Origin: Candidatus Avelusimicrobium caledoniensis
Lineage (GTDB): Bacteria > Elusimicrobiota > Elusimicrobia > Elusimicrobiales > Elusimicrobiaceae
Direction of reading: 5' to 3'
NCBI GenBank assembly: GCA_900315795.1
Contig: ONAM01000004.1
Location: forward strand, 1 to 64,000
Length of the DNA stretch: 64,000 nucleotides
In this document: positions 34,071 through 41,617 of the stretch, in pieces
Position numbering within the stretch: position 1 is the first letter of the stretch
Layout: every line of letters starts with the position of its first letter
Notes under the pieces: generated by a model
The model's database searches: none
Seen by the model: the letters and a program-made list of their open reading frames with translations, nothing else
Told to the model about the DNA's origin: nothing
Translations under genes and position numbers: made by a program

Positions 34071-34700
34071 ATGGAAAACGAAAATTTAGATTTAGATGCC
34101 AAACCTGCCGGAAATAAAGATCTTTGGCTTTTTCTCATTATTGTAGATATCGTTTTGTTATGCGTGTTTGGTTTCTTTTTGTACAAACACTTTTCGTCGT
34201 ATTTGTTTGCCATTAGACCCGCTCCCGTACAAGAAACAACGGCTACTGCACAAGAGCCCGCGCAAGTAACCGTTTTGGAAGAAGTGGTAAGCGTGACAGA
34301 AGAACCTAAAGCCCAGCCCGCTCAGCCGGCCCAAGAAGTAAAACCGGCAGAAACGCTGGTGGCTGAAATTATCGCTGCGGAGGAAATCCCGGCGGAAAAA
34401 CCGGTTGCTAAAACACAAACGCCGGACGAAAAAAAGGTAAGCGTAGTGGTAGTGAAAAACCCAAAAAGCAAATACCGCCGCGTGACGTTTAAATGGTTTG
34501 GCGAGGGTAAAAAAGTGCAAATTGTCAGCGGGTTTACCATGTCCAAACCGCAAAATTTGACGAAGAAAAACGGGCATTGGGAAACGACGCTTTCTATCTT
34601 GCCCGGCACGTATAAGTTCTTATATGTAATTGACGGCGAAAACCGCCAAGACCCGTATAGCCCGTCCAAGGACGGACGCTCCGTAGTAGTGATTGAATAG
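34071..34700 (+). CDS. membrane-anchored protein with glycogen-binding (CBM48-like) domain
   Basis: This 209-residue protein has one membrane span at about residues 18-40 (LFLIIVDIVLLCVFGFFLY). A Pro/Ala/Glu-rich linker covers about 50-125. The C-terminal ~75 residues (RRVTFKWFGEGKKVQIV...GTYKFLYVIDGENRQDPYSPSKD in part) resemble the AMPK-beta/CBM48 glycogen-binding fold. There is no catalytic domain. It may tether glycogen or a glucan enzyme to the membrane, fitting glgA and malQ elsewhere in the window. The ATG follows tRNA-Gly by 19 bases. The domain call is from pattern only. Confidence 0.72.
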   Translation: MENENLDLDAKPAGNKDLWLFLIIVDIVLLCVFGFFLYKHFSSYLFAIRPAPVQETTATAQEPAQVTVLEEVVSVTEEPKAQPAQPAQEVKPAETLVAEIIAAEEIPAEKPVAKTQTPDEKKVSVVVVKNPKSKYRRVTFKWFGEGKKVQIVSGFTMSKPQNLTKKNGHWETTLSILPGTYKFLYVIDGENRQDPYSPSKDGRSVVVIE

Positions 34701-34730
34701 CTTTCCATAAAAACATCCTTGTTGTTTGGT

Positions 34731-34763
34731 AACAGGCCCTAATTTCTTAGGGCCTGTTTGTTT
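34731..34763 (+). terminator. rho-independent terminator
   Basis: AACAGGCCCTAA and TTAGGGCCTGTT form a 12-bp stem around TTTC, followed by TGTTTG. Confidence 0.88.
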
Positions 34764-34772
34764 GAGAAGGGG

Positions 34773-35246
34773 TTATTCCGCGGGGGGAACATCATACCAA
34801 AAAGCATTGTTTAGACCGCGCGTATTTTGGGTTTCCATTTGGCAAATTTTACTTTGTATACTACCGTCTTCGTTAGTTCCACTTACCGGTAAGCAATGTG
34901 CTTTGTTTGGATATCGGGAAGAGAAAGGTAAATCTACTCCGTAGCGCATTTTAATACGGGAATCTTCGCAGGTAATGCAAAATTGTCCATTATGATATTG
35001 ACAAGTGATATAGGAATGCGTTGGAATTTCTATATCTAAATCTCCAAATTGCCCAGTATACGAGCCATTAGCCAGGTAATACGCTTCTTCGGCTTGTCTA
35101 ATGGCTTGTACCAGAATTTTCAAGTTCGTGTACCGGCTTTTATAGACGCTTTTCTGATATTGCGGCAGCGCCACCGCCGCTAAAATACCGATGATAAGCA
35201 CGACGACTAATAGTTCAATCAAAGTAAATGCTTTATTTGTTTTCAT
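34773..35246 (-). CDS. type IV pilin (PilE-like)
   Basis: This 157-residue prepilin has leader MKTNKA, then [19 protein letters not shown] and LPQYQKSVYKSRYTNLK. The mature part has EEAYYLANGSYTGQFGDLDIE. Cysteines lie in ITCQY, FCITCED, HCLPVS and KICQME. It belongs to the subgroup with SRYxxLK after the constant region (also 15475, 20309, 46311). AAGGAGCAAA precedes the ATG on the minus strand. It is a single-gene unit convergent with the CBM48-like gene. Confidence 0.93.
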   Translation of the reverse strand: MKTNKAFTLIELLVVVLIIGILAAVALPQYQKSVYKSRYTNLKILVQAIRQAEEAYYLANGSYTGQFGDLDIEIPTHSYITCQYHNGQFCITCEDSRIKMRYGVDLPFSSRYPNKAHCLPVSGTNEDGSIQSKICQMETQNTRGLNNAFWYDVPPAE

Positions 35247-35281
35247 ATTGTTTGCTCCTTGTTATCTTTTTCCAACACTTT

Positions 35282-35310
35282 ATTATTGTTTTTTTTTTTT
35301 GATTTGTCAA
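35282..35310 (-). promoter_or_regulatory. pilin promoter, A12 spacer (17 bp)
   Basis: On the minus strand TTGACA (35310-35305) and AATAAT (35287-35282) are 17 bp apart with a 12-A tract, the longest of the A-type promoters here. Confidence 0.75.
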
Positions 35311-35319
35311 CCCCCTTTT

Positions 35320-35480
35320 CGCTTTTCTGACGGCAGAAAAGCTCGCAAAAGACCGCCGCCCACGCTCATAAAAAGCAGTTAAAACAAGAAAATTTTTCAA
35401 ACTCGCTTTGCTCAAACATGAAAAATTTTTACTTGTTTTAACGCTTTTGGGCGGCCCGCAGGGTCTCGCTATCGGGCGGA
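35320..35480. repeat. 160-bp pilin-flanking repeat, copy 1
   Basis: This block contains CGCTTTTCTGACGGCAGAAAAG, GACCGCCGCCCACGCT and CTCGCTATCGGGCGG (each given in part). An inverted copy is at 46979-47130. In both places it abuts a pilin promoter. Its centre has an AT-rich inverted repeat around AAACTCGCTTTGCTCAAAC. Confidence 0.7.
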
Positions 35481-35513
35481 TAAACAACAAAGGCAAATGT
35501 CCTTTTTTCGTAC

Positions 35514-35545
35514 AAAAAACCGGGGCTATGTAAATAGCCCCGGTT
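35514..35545 (-). terminator. rho-independent terminator of lexA
   Basis: On the minus strand AACCGGGGCTA and TAGCCCCGGTT form an 11-bp stem followed by TTTT. A second hairpin, GTTGCCTTAG/CTAAGGCAAC, lies at 35560-35583 between it and lexA. Confidence 0.88.
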
Positions 35546-35595
35546 GAGGTTACGACTAGTTGCCTTAGTGCGCTAAGGCAACATCTCAGGAAGAT

Positions 35596-36204
35596 CTAGC
35601 ACGAGAAATTGCGCTTAATAATACTTCGCACAATACCCTCTACGTGAAAAGATGTTTTGTCGGCCACGATCGGCGTGTAGTGCGGGTTTTCCGATTGCAA
35701 AATTATATTGGCCCCGTCTTTGGTAAAGCGTTTGACAAGCACTTCGCCGTTGTTGACGCACACCACCACGTCTTTATTTTTGGGTTGGTGGCTTTGTTCT
35801 ACAATCAGCCAATCTTTGGGAGAAATTAAACTCTCCATAGAATCGCCCTTGGCCTCTACCATAAATCCTTTGCACGCCGGAAAATAAATCATACTGGGGT
35901 CCACCGGCACAATGCGCGTAGGGGTGCCGTCCAAAATCGTACCCGCCGGGCCGCATTTAGCCATACCGTACATTTTTAGATAAATCACATTTTTTTCCGG
36001 GTCTTTTAAAATCATATAGTCGCGCGGGTTGGCCGGGTTACGTTTTAGAAACCCTTTTTTCTCTAATTGCTTAATGTGATGAAAGACCACACTTTTGGCA
36101 CTTACGTTTAGCTGTTCGGCCAGTTCTTCCATCGTCAGAGGATCGGCAATGTGCGACTTTAAAATTTCCAACAATTTTTCTTGTTTCGGATGCAAAGCTT
36201 TCAT
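35596..36204 (-). CDS. lexA: LexA-like SOS repressor
   Basis: This 202-residue S24-type repressor has an N-terminal winged helix (1-65) containing MEELAEQLNVSAKSVVFHHI. The self-cleavage site is Ala87-Gly88 in KCGPAGTI. The catalytic dyad is Ser122 in AKGDSMESL and Lys158 in EVLVKRF; spacing matches E. coli LexA (84/85, 119, 156). On DNA damage it should cleave itself with RecA and derepress repair genes. The recognition helix differs from E. coli, so another operator is expected. AGGAGCGC precedes the ATG. The gene is divergent from the flavin reductase gene. Confidence 0.92.
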   Translation of the reverse strand: MKALHPKQEKLLEILKSHIADPLTMEELAEQLNVSAKSVVFHHIKQLEKKGFLKRNPANPRDYMILKDPEKNVIYLKMYGMAKCGPAGTILDGTPTRIVPVDPSMIYFPACKGFMVEAKGDSMESLISPKDWLIVEQSHQPKNKDVVVCVNNGEVLVKRFTKDGANIILQSENPHYTPIVADKTSFHVEGIVRSIIKRNFSC

Positions 36205-36229
36205 ACGCGCTCCTGTATAACTTTTATTT

Positions 36230-36252
36230 TTGTTCTATAATTTGTTCTATAA
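36230..36252. promoter_or_regulatory. candidate LexA operator: direct repeats
   Basis: TTGTTCTATAA occurs twice, at 36230-36240 and 36242-36252, spaced 12 bases apart. Each contains the GTTC half-site common to many LexA boxes. They lie 26 bases upstream of the lexA start, where autorepression would act. Confidence 0.5.
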
Positions 36253-36312
36253 TTTTTTGCGCTAAAAGTAAAATAAATTTGGCAAAACACTTAAAAAATA
36301 ATTGTTTTTTAC

Positions 36313-36342
36313 TTGATTTTTTTGTTTTTTTCTTGCTACAAT
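36313..36342 (+). promoter_or_regulatory. promoter of the flavin reductase gene
   Basis: TTGATT (36313-36318) and TACAAT (36337-36342) are 18 bp apart in a T-rich stretch. The -10 context TTGCTACAAT resembles the pilin promoters (TTGCTACATT). Confidence 0.6.
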
Positions 36343-36367
36343 TTAGAAAATTTTAGGAGGTAATTTT

Positions 36368-36985
36368 ATGAAAGTTATTATGTTAAACGGCAGCCCGCAC
36401 ACCAACGGTAATACTGCACTGGCCTTGCGTGAAATGGCGGAAGTGTTGGAGGCGGAAGACATCAAAACCGAGATTATTACCGTCGGTAACCAAAAGGTAC
36501 ACGGTTGCACTGCGTGTTATGCTTGCGCCAAGTTGGGTAAATGCGCGTTTGACGATATTGTCAATAAAATTGCTCCTAAATTCAGACGAGCCAGCGGCCT
36601 GGTAATTGGCAGCCCCGTGTATTACGCGGGGGCCAATGCTACCTTGTGTGCCGTGTTGGACCGCTTATTTTTCAGCACGTGTTTTGATAAAGCTATGAAA
36701 GTAGGGGCGAGTGTAGTTGTGGGACGGCGCGGGGGGCATACCTCGGTGTTTGACCAACTCAATAAATATTTTTTTATTAGCGGGATGCCGGTGGCTGCCG
36801 GCCAGTATTGGAACTGCGTATACGGACAAAAACCCGGTGAAGTATTGCAAGATGAAGAAGGAATGCAAAGCTTGCGTACGTTGGCGCACAATATGGCGTT
36901 TTTAATTAAATCTATCGGACTGGGTAAAGACGTATACGGTGTGCCGGAGCGCGAAGAGTTTATAGCGACGAACTTTATCCGGTAA
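36368..36985 (+). CDS. NADPH-dependent FMN reductase / iron-sulfur flavoprotein family
   Basis: This 205-residue flavodoxin-like protein begins VIMLNGSPHTNGNTALAL, the FMN phosphate-binding loop. GCTACYACAKLGKCAFDD carries four cysteines in the spacing of the redox loop typical of this family. VIGSPVYYAGANATL and VGRRGGHTSVFDQL are further FMN contacts. It likely reduces flavin, quinone or disulfide substrates in the cytosol. A strong TTAGGAGG site precedes the ATG. The physiological acceptor is unknown. Confidence 0.87.
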   Translation: MKVIMLNGSPHTNGNTALALREMAEVLEAEDIKTEIITVGNQKVHGCTACYACAKLGKCAFDDIVNKIAPKFRRASGLVIGSPVYYAGANATLCAVLDRLFFSTCFDKAMKVGASVVVGRRGGHTSVFDQLNKYFFISGMPVAAGQYWNCVYGQKPGEVLQDEEGMQSLRTLAHNMAFLIKSIGLGKDVYGVPEREEFIATNFIR

Positions 36986-36995
36986 AGAAACGTAT

Positions 36996-37044
36996 TTTTC
37001 GGTTACTTTTGGCGGGGCCTTGCGCGTTGGGAGTAACCGAAATT
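36996..37044 (+). terminator. probable terminator after the flavin reductase gene
   Basis: TTTCGGTTACT and AGTAACCGAAA form an 11-bp stem around a 24-base loop, then TTTTG follows. The large loop lowers confidence. Confidence 0.55.
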
Positions 37045-37089
37045 TTGTATAATAAATAATCGGTTAACCTTATTGTCGGAACCTCTGTG

Positions 37090-37878
37090 ATGAAACATAC
37101 GATTTCTTATGAAGTGGTAGAGTCTGCTGCGTCGGTTCTTCCTAAAGATTTTTTGGCGCGTTTGCCGGAAATGTTTACGAGTGAAGGCAAAACTATTTAT
37201 AAAGGCCGTAACGAGATTAAAACTTTTACGGTAGAGGGCCGCACGGTATGTGTAAAAAAATACAGTGTGCCTCCTTTCTTAAACCGTGTTTTATATTCGT
37301 TGGGTTTGCGCACACCAAAAGCAAAACGCACTTACGAAAACGCTGCCAAAATTTTGGCCCGCGGTTTCAAAACGCCTGCGCAATACGGTTATGTAATTGT
37401 CCGCCAAGACGGATTTATCCGGGAATCTTATTCTGCCGGGGAATTTGTGGACAATGCCCGCACGGTGGGGCAGGATAAACAAAACAAAGACCTTATCCGG
37501 GCGTTTGCGCATTATACGGCCGCCAAGCACGCCAAAGGGCTTATGCACCGCGACTACATTTTAAATAATATCTTATACACGCACGATGAAAAAGGATACG
37601 ACTTTACGTTGATTGATGTGAACCGTTTTGTGTTTAAAAATAAACCGATACGCGGTTTTTTGCAAAGCGTGAATTTGATGCAACCATTTCACAACGAAGC
37701 GGAACTGAAACATTTTGTGAGGTTTTATGAACAGGCCGCGGCTATGCCGGGGAAATTGACCGCACGGGTGGCGCGTTTTCGCTGGTGGCGTAACCGTTAC
37801 AGCCAACTCAAGCGGTTGTTGAAAAAGATACCGGGGGCGCGGTTTATTACACCTAAGCGGGCCAAACCGCGGACCTAG
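37090..37878 (+). CDS. lipopolysaccharide kinase (WaaP/InaA) family protein
   Basis: This 262-residue protein resembles small Kdo/WaaP-type kinases that phosphorylate LPS core sugars at the inner face of the membrane. A Lys in VCVKKYS matches the ATP-contacting residue. HRDYILNNILY is the catalytic loop with Asp and Asn, and FTLIDVNRFVF holds the metal-binding Asp. The C-terminal ~60 residues are very basic. A TATAAT lies at about 37048. ATG 37090 is preferred to GTG 37087. It stands alone between two terminators. The substrate is inferred from the family. Confidence 0.8.
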   Translation: MKHTISYEVVESAASVLPKDFLARLPEMFTSEGKTIYKGRNEIKTFTVEGRTVCVKKYSVPPFLNRVLYSLGLRTPKAKRTYENAAKILARGFKTPAQYGYVIVRQDGFIRESYSAGEFVDNARTVGQDKQNKDLIRAFAHYTAAKHAKGLMHRDYILNNILYTHDEKGYDFTLIDVNRFVFKNKPIRGFLQSVNLMQPFHNEAELKHFVRFYEQAAAMPGKLTARVARFRWWRNRYSQLKRLLKKIPGARFITPKRAKPRT

Positions 37879-37901
37879 TTTTTAGTTGCTTTTGCAAACA
37901 G

Positions 37902-37933
37902 GCGCGAAACAAATTATTTGTTTCGCGCTTTTT
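37902..37933 (+). terminator. rho-independent terminator
   Basis: GCGCGAAACAAA and TTTGTTTCGCGC pair around a short loop, followed by TTTTTG. Confidence 0.88.
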
Positions 37934-37946
37934 GTCGGATCAGAAT

Positions 37947-38139
37947 CCCCGGCAAGACCAATAAAAGTACCGTCAATGAAATTCCCTATTGTTGAAACTT
38001 CGCTCTAAAAACACACGGAGGTTTTAGGCCTTACGCCTGCCCCCGGCAAGGGGGCTTTCTGTATATATTTTTCTCTCGCTCGTCATCCCGACCCTGCGGG
38101 CGGCAAAAATGCGGGACAACGCGAGAGAAAAATAAAAAC
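37947..38139. repeat. pilin upstream cassette, type 2, copy 2
   Basis: This is the partner of 9150-9333: the same order of CCCCGGCAAGA, GTCAATGAAATTCCCTATTG, GGTTTTAGGCCT, TCTGTATATATTTTTCTCTC and a GTCATCCCG repeat, ending at the -35 box of a pilin promoter. The copy also contains GCGAGAG inverted arms. Confidence 0.65.
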
Positions 38140-38166
38140 TTGACATCGTTTTTTTTTTGCTACATT
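38140..38166 (+). promoter_or_regulatory. pilin promoter, T10 spacer
   Basis: TTGACA (38140-38145) and TACATT (38161-38166) are 15 bp apart with a 10-T tract, the short state also seen at 149. Confidence 0.75.
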
Positions 38167-38192
38167 TTATTTAATGAAACAAAGGAGGTTGT

Positions 38193-38747
38193 ATGAAAAA
38201 CAAACAAGCATTTACGCTGATTGAATTATTAGTGGTAGTTTTAATTGTTGGTATTTTGGCGGCGGTAGCGTTGCCGCAATATCAGCGCGCAGTAACAAAA
38301 AGCCGCCTGAGCACGCTTAAACATTTGGTAGCAAGTACCAACCAGGCGGCAGAGGCCTATTATATGTCCACCGGAGATTATCCGCGGACTTTTGATGAAA
38401 TGGACATAGATTTTCCCACTCCTATCAGCACTAATTTAGAACCACAAGATAATAGTTGGGGGGCCGGAAGCGGGTACTTTCGGGCGCAATACACGTGGGG
38501 AAATTGTGCGCTTTTTTGGAGTCCCAATCACACTAACAATTTTACGGAGTGTACACATACCGGGGCGGGTATTGGGTATGCCAAACGGTTTGTTAATTCC
38601 AATACCGCCCGCGGTTTGAGGACTTGTTCGGCCCGTAATGAAACGGCTTTACAGGTGTGTTTGCAAGAAACGGGCAAAACGCGTAATGCGTGTAATCACT
38701 ACACGTATACTACCCCCGAATCGTGGACCTGTGATTATTTAAAATAA
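38193..38747 (+). CDS. type IV pilin (PilE-like)
   Basis: This 184-residue prepilin has leader MKNKQA, then [19 protein letters not shown] and LPQYQRAVTKSRLSTLK. The variable part includes EAYYMSTGDYPRTFDEMDID. Six or more cysteines occur in the last 90 residues (NCALFW, ECTHTG, TCSARN, VCLQET, NACNHY, TCDYLK), more than in most siblings, so extra disulfides are likely. The ribosome site is AAAGGAGG. It is convergent with galE. Confidence 0.93.
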   Translation: MKNKQAFTLIELLVVVLIVGILAAVALPQYQRAVTKSRLSTLKHLVASTNQAAEAYYMSTGDYPRTFDEMDIDFPTPISTNLEPQDNSWGAGSGYFRAQYTWGNCALFWSPNHTNNFTECTHTGAGIGYAKRFVNSNTARGLRTCSARNETALQVCLQETGKTRNACNHYTYTTPESWTCDYLK

Positions 38748-38782
38748 AGTTTGTCTGTGGATCAGCACGGGTGCAAGAATAA

Positions 38783-39757
38783 TTAGTATTTCCGGTGCTG
38801 TTCCCAATTCCACGCGGTTTGGATAATGCGTGTTAAATCGTATTGCGGTTTCCAATTTAGCACGCGCTCGGCTTTTGCGCTATCGGCCACCAATACGGCG
38901 GGGTCGCCCGCGCGGCGTGGGGCATACTCCACGGGAAAATCTATCCCGGTAATCTCTTTGGCTTTAGCGATTAGTTCCGCTACGCTGTGTCCGTTACCGC
39001 TGCCCAAATTAAACCGCTCGCTGACGTTATCTTTTTCCATTTTTTCCAAGGCCAAAATATGCGCGCGTGCCAAATCGTTGACGTGTACATAATCGCGTAT
39101 GCACGTGCCGTCTGGCGTGGGATAATCGGTGCCGAACACTTTAATACTTTTGCGTTTGCCCAGGGCGGTTTGCAAAATCAGCGGGATCAAGTGGGTTTCC
39201 GGTTCGTATGATGAGCCAATCTCGCCCGAATCATCACAACCGCTTGCATTAAAATAACGAAGTGCGGTAGATTTTAATCCGTAAGCCGTGTCAAAATCGG
39301 CCAGTATTTTTTCTACCATGAGTTTGCTTTGTCCGTAAGGGTTAATGGGATTTTTGGGGTGGTTTTCGTCTATTTTTTTCTGCTCCGGCTCGCCGAAGAT
39401 CGCCGCCGTGGACGAAAAAATAAAATAAGGCACTTTATTTTCTACCAGTGTTTCCAACAAACGCAATGTGCCGGCGGTATTATTGGCGTAATACTTGGCG
39501 GGGTTTTGTACGCTTTCGCCCACTTCAATATGGGCGGCAAAGTGCATAACGGCTTCAATGTGGTATTTCCGTAAAATTTCGCTGACGCGTGCTTGGTCTT
39601 GCATGTTGGCTTGTTCAAACGGATACGGAGCGACGGCCTCGCGGTGTCCTTTGGACAAGTTGTCCAGTATCACGGGGTTATATCCGCGCGCGGCTAACAT
39701 ACGCACGGTGTGCGAACCGATATATCCGGCTCCGCCGGTAACTAAAATGTTTTTCAT
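38783..39757 (-). CDS. galE: UDP-glucose 4-epimerase
   Basis: This 324-residue NAD-dependent short-chain dehydrogenase interconverts UDP-glucose and UDP-galactose for surface sugars and galactose use. The NAD-binding motif is VTGGAGYIGSHTV. The catalytic Ser/Thr is in FSSTAAIFG and the Tyr-Lys pair in NPYGQSKLMVEK. DYVHVNDLARAH and FNLGSGNGHSV are GalE-type motifs. The gene directly abuts cdd (no bases between stop and start), indicating co-transcription. Confidence 0.95.
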   Translation of the reverse strand: MKNILVTGGAGYIGSHTVRMLAARGYNPVILDNLSKGHREAVAPYPFEQANMQDQARVSEILRKYHIEAVMHFAAHIEVGESVQNPAKYYANNTAGTLRLLETLVENKVPYFIFSSTAAIFGEPEQKKIDENHPKNPINPYGQSKLMVEKILADFDTAYGLKSTALRYFNASGCDDSGEIGSSYEPETHLIPLILQTALGKRKSIKVFGTDYPTPDGTCIRDYVHVNDLARAHILALEKMEKDNVSERFNLGSGNGHSVAELIAKAKEITGIDFPVEYAPRRAGDPAVLVADSAKAERVLNWKPQYDLTRIIQTAWNWEQHRKY

Positions 39758-40192
39758 TTATTTCTCCGTAAATTTGTCAAACGGAAACGGCATCAGCTCG
39801 CTGAATTTTTTACAGTAAGCGGTGCGGGTTTTTCCGTCTAAAACAGCAATGTAGATAGGCGTATCGGGGGCGAAAAATTCACTCATCACTTGGCGGCAAG
39901 CCCCGCAAGGGGAGTTAAATTTTTGGCCTTTTATTTTTTGGGTAATCAGGGCTAACGCTTTGAAACGGCGGTGTCCGGCTCCCACGGCGGCAAAGATAGC
40001 GTTGCGCTCGGCGCAGACGGTTAAACCGTAGGAAGAATTTTCTATATTAGTACCGGAAAAAATTTGGCCGTCGTCCGTTAATACGGCCGCGCCGACTTTA
40101 AATTTGGAATAAGGCGAATAAGAATTTTCCCGCGCCGCTTGGGCCGCGTCTAATAAAGTGTTTATTTGTGCGGTGGTTAATGTTTTTTTCAT
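39758..40192 (-). CDS. cdd: cytidine deaminase
   Basis: This 144-residue enzyme converts cytidine and deoxycytidine to the uridine forms in pyrimidine salvage. The zinc site reads CAERNAIF with the catalytic Glu, and PCGACRQVMSEF with two Cys ligands. NSPYSKFKVGAAV binds the nucleoside. It is the homotetramer-type length. The start is only 22 bp from the divergent esterase gene, and no ribosome site is seen. galE follows without a gap. Confidence 0.95.
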   Translation of the reverse strand: MKKTLTTAQINTLLDAAQAARENSYSPYSKFKVGAAVLTDDGQIFSGTNIENSSYGLTVCAERNAIFAAVGAGHRRFKALALITQKIKGQKFNSPCGACRQVMSEFFAPDTPIYIAVLDGKTRTAYCKKFSELMPFPFDKFTEK

Positions 40193-40202
40193 AATTTTAT
40201 TT

Positions 40203-40208
40203 TATAAT
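40203..40208 (+). promoter_or_regulatory. -10 box six bases before the start codon
   Basis: TATAAT ends six bases before the ATG at 40215, with no Shine-Dalgarno, so a leaderless message is expected. The reverse strand of the same AT-rich stretch also supplies -10-like hexamers for cdd. Confidence 0.5.
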
Positions 40209-40214
40209 AAAAAT

Positions 40215-40814
40215 ATGAAAATGTGGATAATCGTTTTTGTAGTAGTATTGGGAATTTGGTATTTGGTGGGGAAAAAATCTACCATCAAAAATGCGGGACG
40301 CCCTGTGCAAAAAATAGTGGCGTTTGGCGATAGTTTAACGGCGGGTTACGGCGCGGGGGGAGTTGCCAAATCGTACCCGGCGGTACTGGCAAGATTAAGC
40401 GGAAAGCAGATTATCAATTTGGGTTTGTCGGGTGATACGGCAGTAAACGCGCCTACGCGCCTGCCGCAAGTGCTTGCGGAAAACCCGGACATGGTGCTTA
40501 TTGAATTTGGCGCGAACGACCGCATCCGCAACCTCGGCCACGAGGGTGCGGCACGTGCGGTGGCACAAATTGTGGACGAAGTACAAGCGGCGGGAGCCAT
40601 TGCCGTGATTGTAGATACGGGCGGCCCGCAAATGGGGCCGTACACGTCGGCCTACAAAAAAATTGCCAAAGAAAAACAAGCCGTTTTTGTACCCGGAATT
40701 ATACGGGGCATCTTCAATAACCGCAAATTAAAGTCGGACCTGATCCACCCCAACGCGGCGGGGTACGAGATTGTTGCCCAGCGCGTGTATAAAGAAATAA
40801 AACCGTATTTGTAA
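40215..40814 (+). CDS. SGNH/GDSL family esterase (TesA-like)
   Basis: This 199-residue protein has one N-terminal hydrophobic segment (MWIIVFVVVLGIWYLV), which is an anchor or signal. SGNH blocks follow: FGDSLTAGYG with the nucleophile Ser, a Gly in GLSGDTA, FGANDRI with Asn, and SDLIHPNAAGY with Asp and His. It matches multifunctional arylesterase/lysophospholipase/thioesterase I proteins that act in the periplasm. The ATG at 40215 is supported by a -10 box; the earlier in-frame codon at 40158 lies within cdd. Confidence 0.9.
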   Translation: MKMWIIVFVVVLGIWYLVGKKSTIKNAGRPVQKIVAFGDSLTAGYGAGGVAKSYPAVLARLSGKQIINLGLSGDTAVNAPTRLPQVLAENPDMVLIEFGANDRIRNLGHEGAARAVAQIVDEVQAAGAIAVIVDTGGPQMGPYTSAYKKIAKEKQAVFVPGIIRGIFNNRKLKSDLIHPNAAGYEIVAQRVYKEIKPYL

Positions 40815-40817
40815 AAA

Positions 40818-41291
40818 TCAATATTGATAATATTTATACGTAGTTGTGCCGTGGGTTGTGTACCATGTTTTTCCTGTTTCCGCTTTGCATATTTCTTGGT
40901 GCAATTTGTTGTTTACCTCTGCTACGCACCAGTTACCGTTTCCCGAACTGCTGGCTTGATACCAGGGACTTTGAGTGGGCCAGCACTGTAATAATTCCCC
41001 ACTACTTATATTACAATGTCCCCACGAATAGATGTAATTGCTCGCAGTAGCTGTTTTGCTGGGGGCGGGAAAATCAATAGATAAATCTTCAAAGGTATTT
41101 GCATATTCTCCGTTAGCCATATAATAAATTTGTTGCGCTTTCAAAAACGCATCCCCCAACAGGACGGCCTGTTTATACCGTGCGCGGATAACGGCTTTTT
41201 GGTATTGCGGTAATGCCACGGCGGCCAAAATGCCGATGATTAACACGACCACCAGTAATTCTATTAACGTAAATGCTTTTGTATTTTTCAT
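40818..41291 (-). CDS. type IV pilin (PilE-like)
   Basis: This 157-residue prepilin has leader MKNTKA, then [19 protein letters not shown] and LPQYQKAVIRARYKQAV. The mature part has QQIYYMANGEYANTFEDLSID. Cysteines lie in HCNISS, LQCWPT, WCVAEV and EICKAE. AAGGAGCAAA precedes the ATG. An inverted-repeat element (41311-41381) sits in its 5' untranslated region between the promoter and the ribosome site. It ends four bases after the esterase gene, convergently. Confidence 0.93.
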   Translation of the reverse strand: MKNTKAFTLIELLVVVLIIGILAAVALPQYQKAVIRARYKQAVLLGDAFLKAQQIYYMANGEYANTFEDLSIDFPAPSKTATASNYIYSWGHCNISSGELLQCWPTQSPWYQASSSGNGNWCVAEVNNKLHQEICKAETGKTWYTTHGTTTYKYYQY

Positions 41292-41310
41292 ATTTTTGCT
41301 CCTTAACTAA

Positions 41311-41381
41311 GGTGTCATCCCCGAGTTTGCCCGTCCGGCGAGGACTCGGGGATCTCCACCTTGTTGTTTTTGGCTGACACC
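41311..41381. repeat. inverted-repeat element in a pilin 5' leader
   Basis: GGTGTCA and TGACACC are the ends of a 71-bp block with inner arms CCCCGAGT/ACTCGGGG. It lies wholly between the -10 box and the ribosome site of the pilin at 40818, so the transcript would start with a strong hairpin. Confidence 0.7.
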
Positions 41382-41383
41382 TT

Positions 41384-41411
41384 ATTATCGTTTTTTTTTT
41401 TGATTTGTCAA
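41384..41411 (-). promoter_or_regulatory. pilin promoter, A11 spacer
   Basis: On the minus strand TTGACA (41411-41406) and GATAAT (41389-41384) are 16 bp apart with an 11-A tract. Confidence 0.75.
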
Positions 41412-41427
41412 CCCCCTTTTCACTTTT

Positions 41428-41589
41428 CCCTCGCCCCTTGCGGGAGAGGGTGGCCGAAGGCCGGGTGAGGGGTAATAAAAAGCGGGGTATAACAGAACAA
41501 GGAAAATAACTTTACTATTTACCCCTCATCGGTTTGTTCGGACGATGTCCGCCAAACCACTTCCCCCGCAGGGGGGGAAGTCAAACGAC
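41428..41589. repeat. dispersed 160-bp repeat, copy 2
   Basis: This is nearly identical to 6141-6299 in the same orientation. It fills most of the gap between two divergent pilin promoters. Confidence 0.8.
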
Positions 41590-41617
41590 GTTATTTTATC
41601 GTCGATACCTCACAAAG

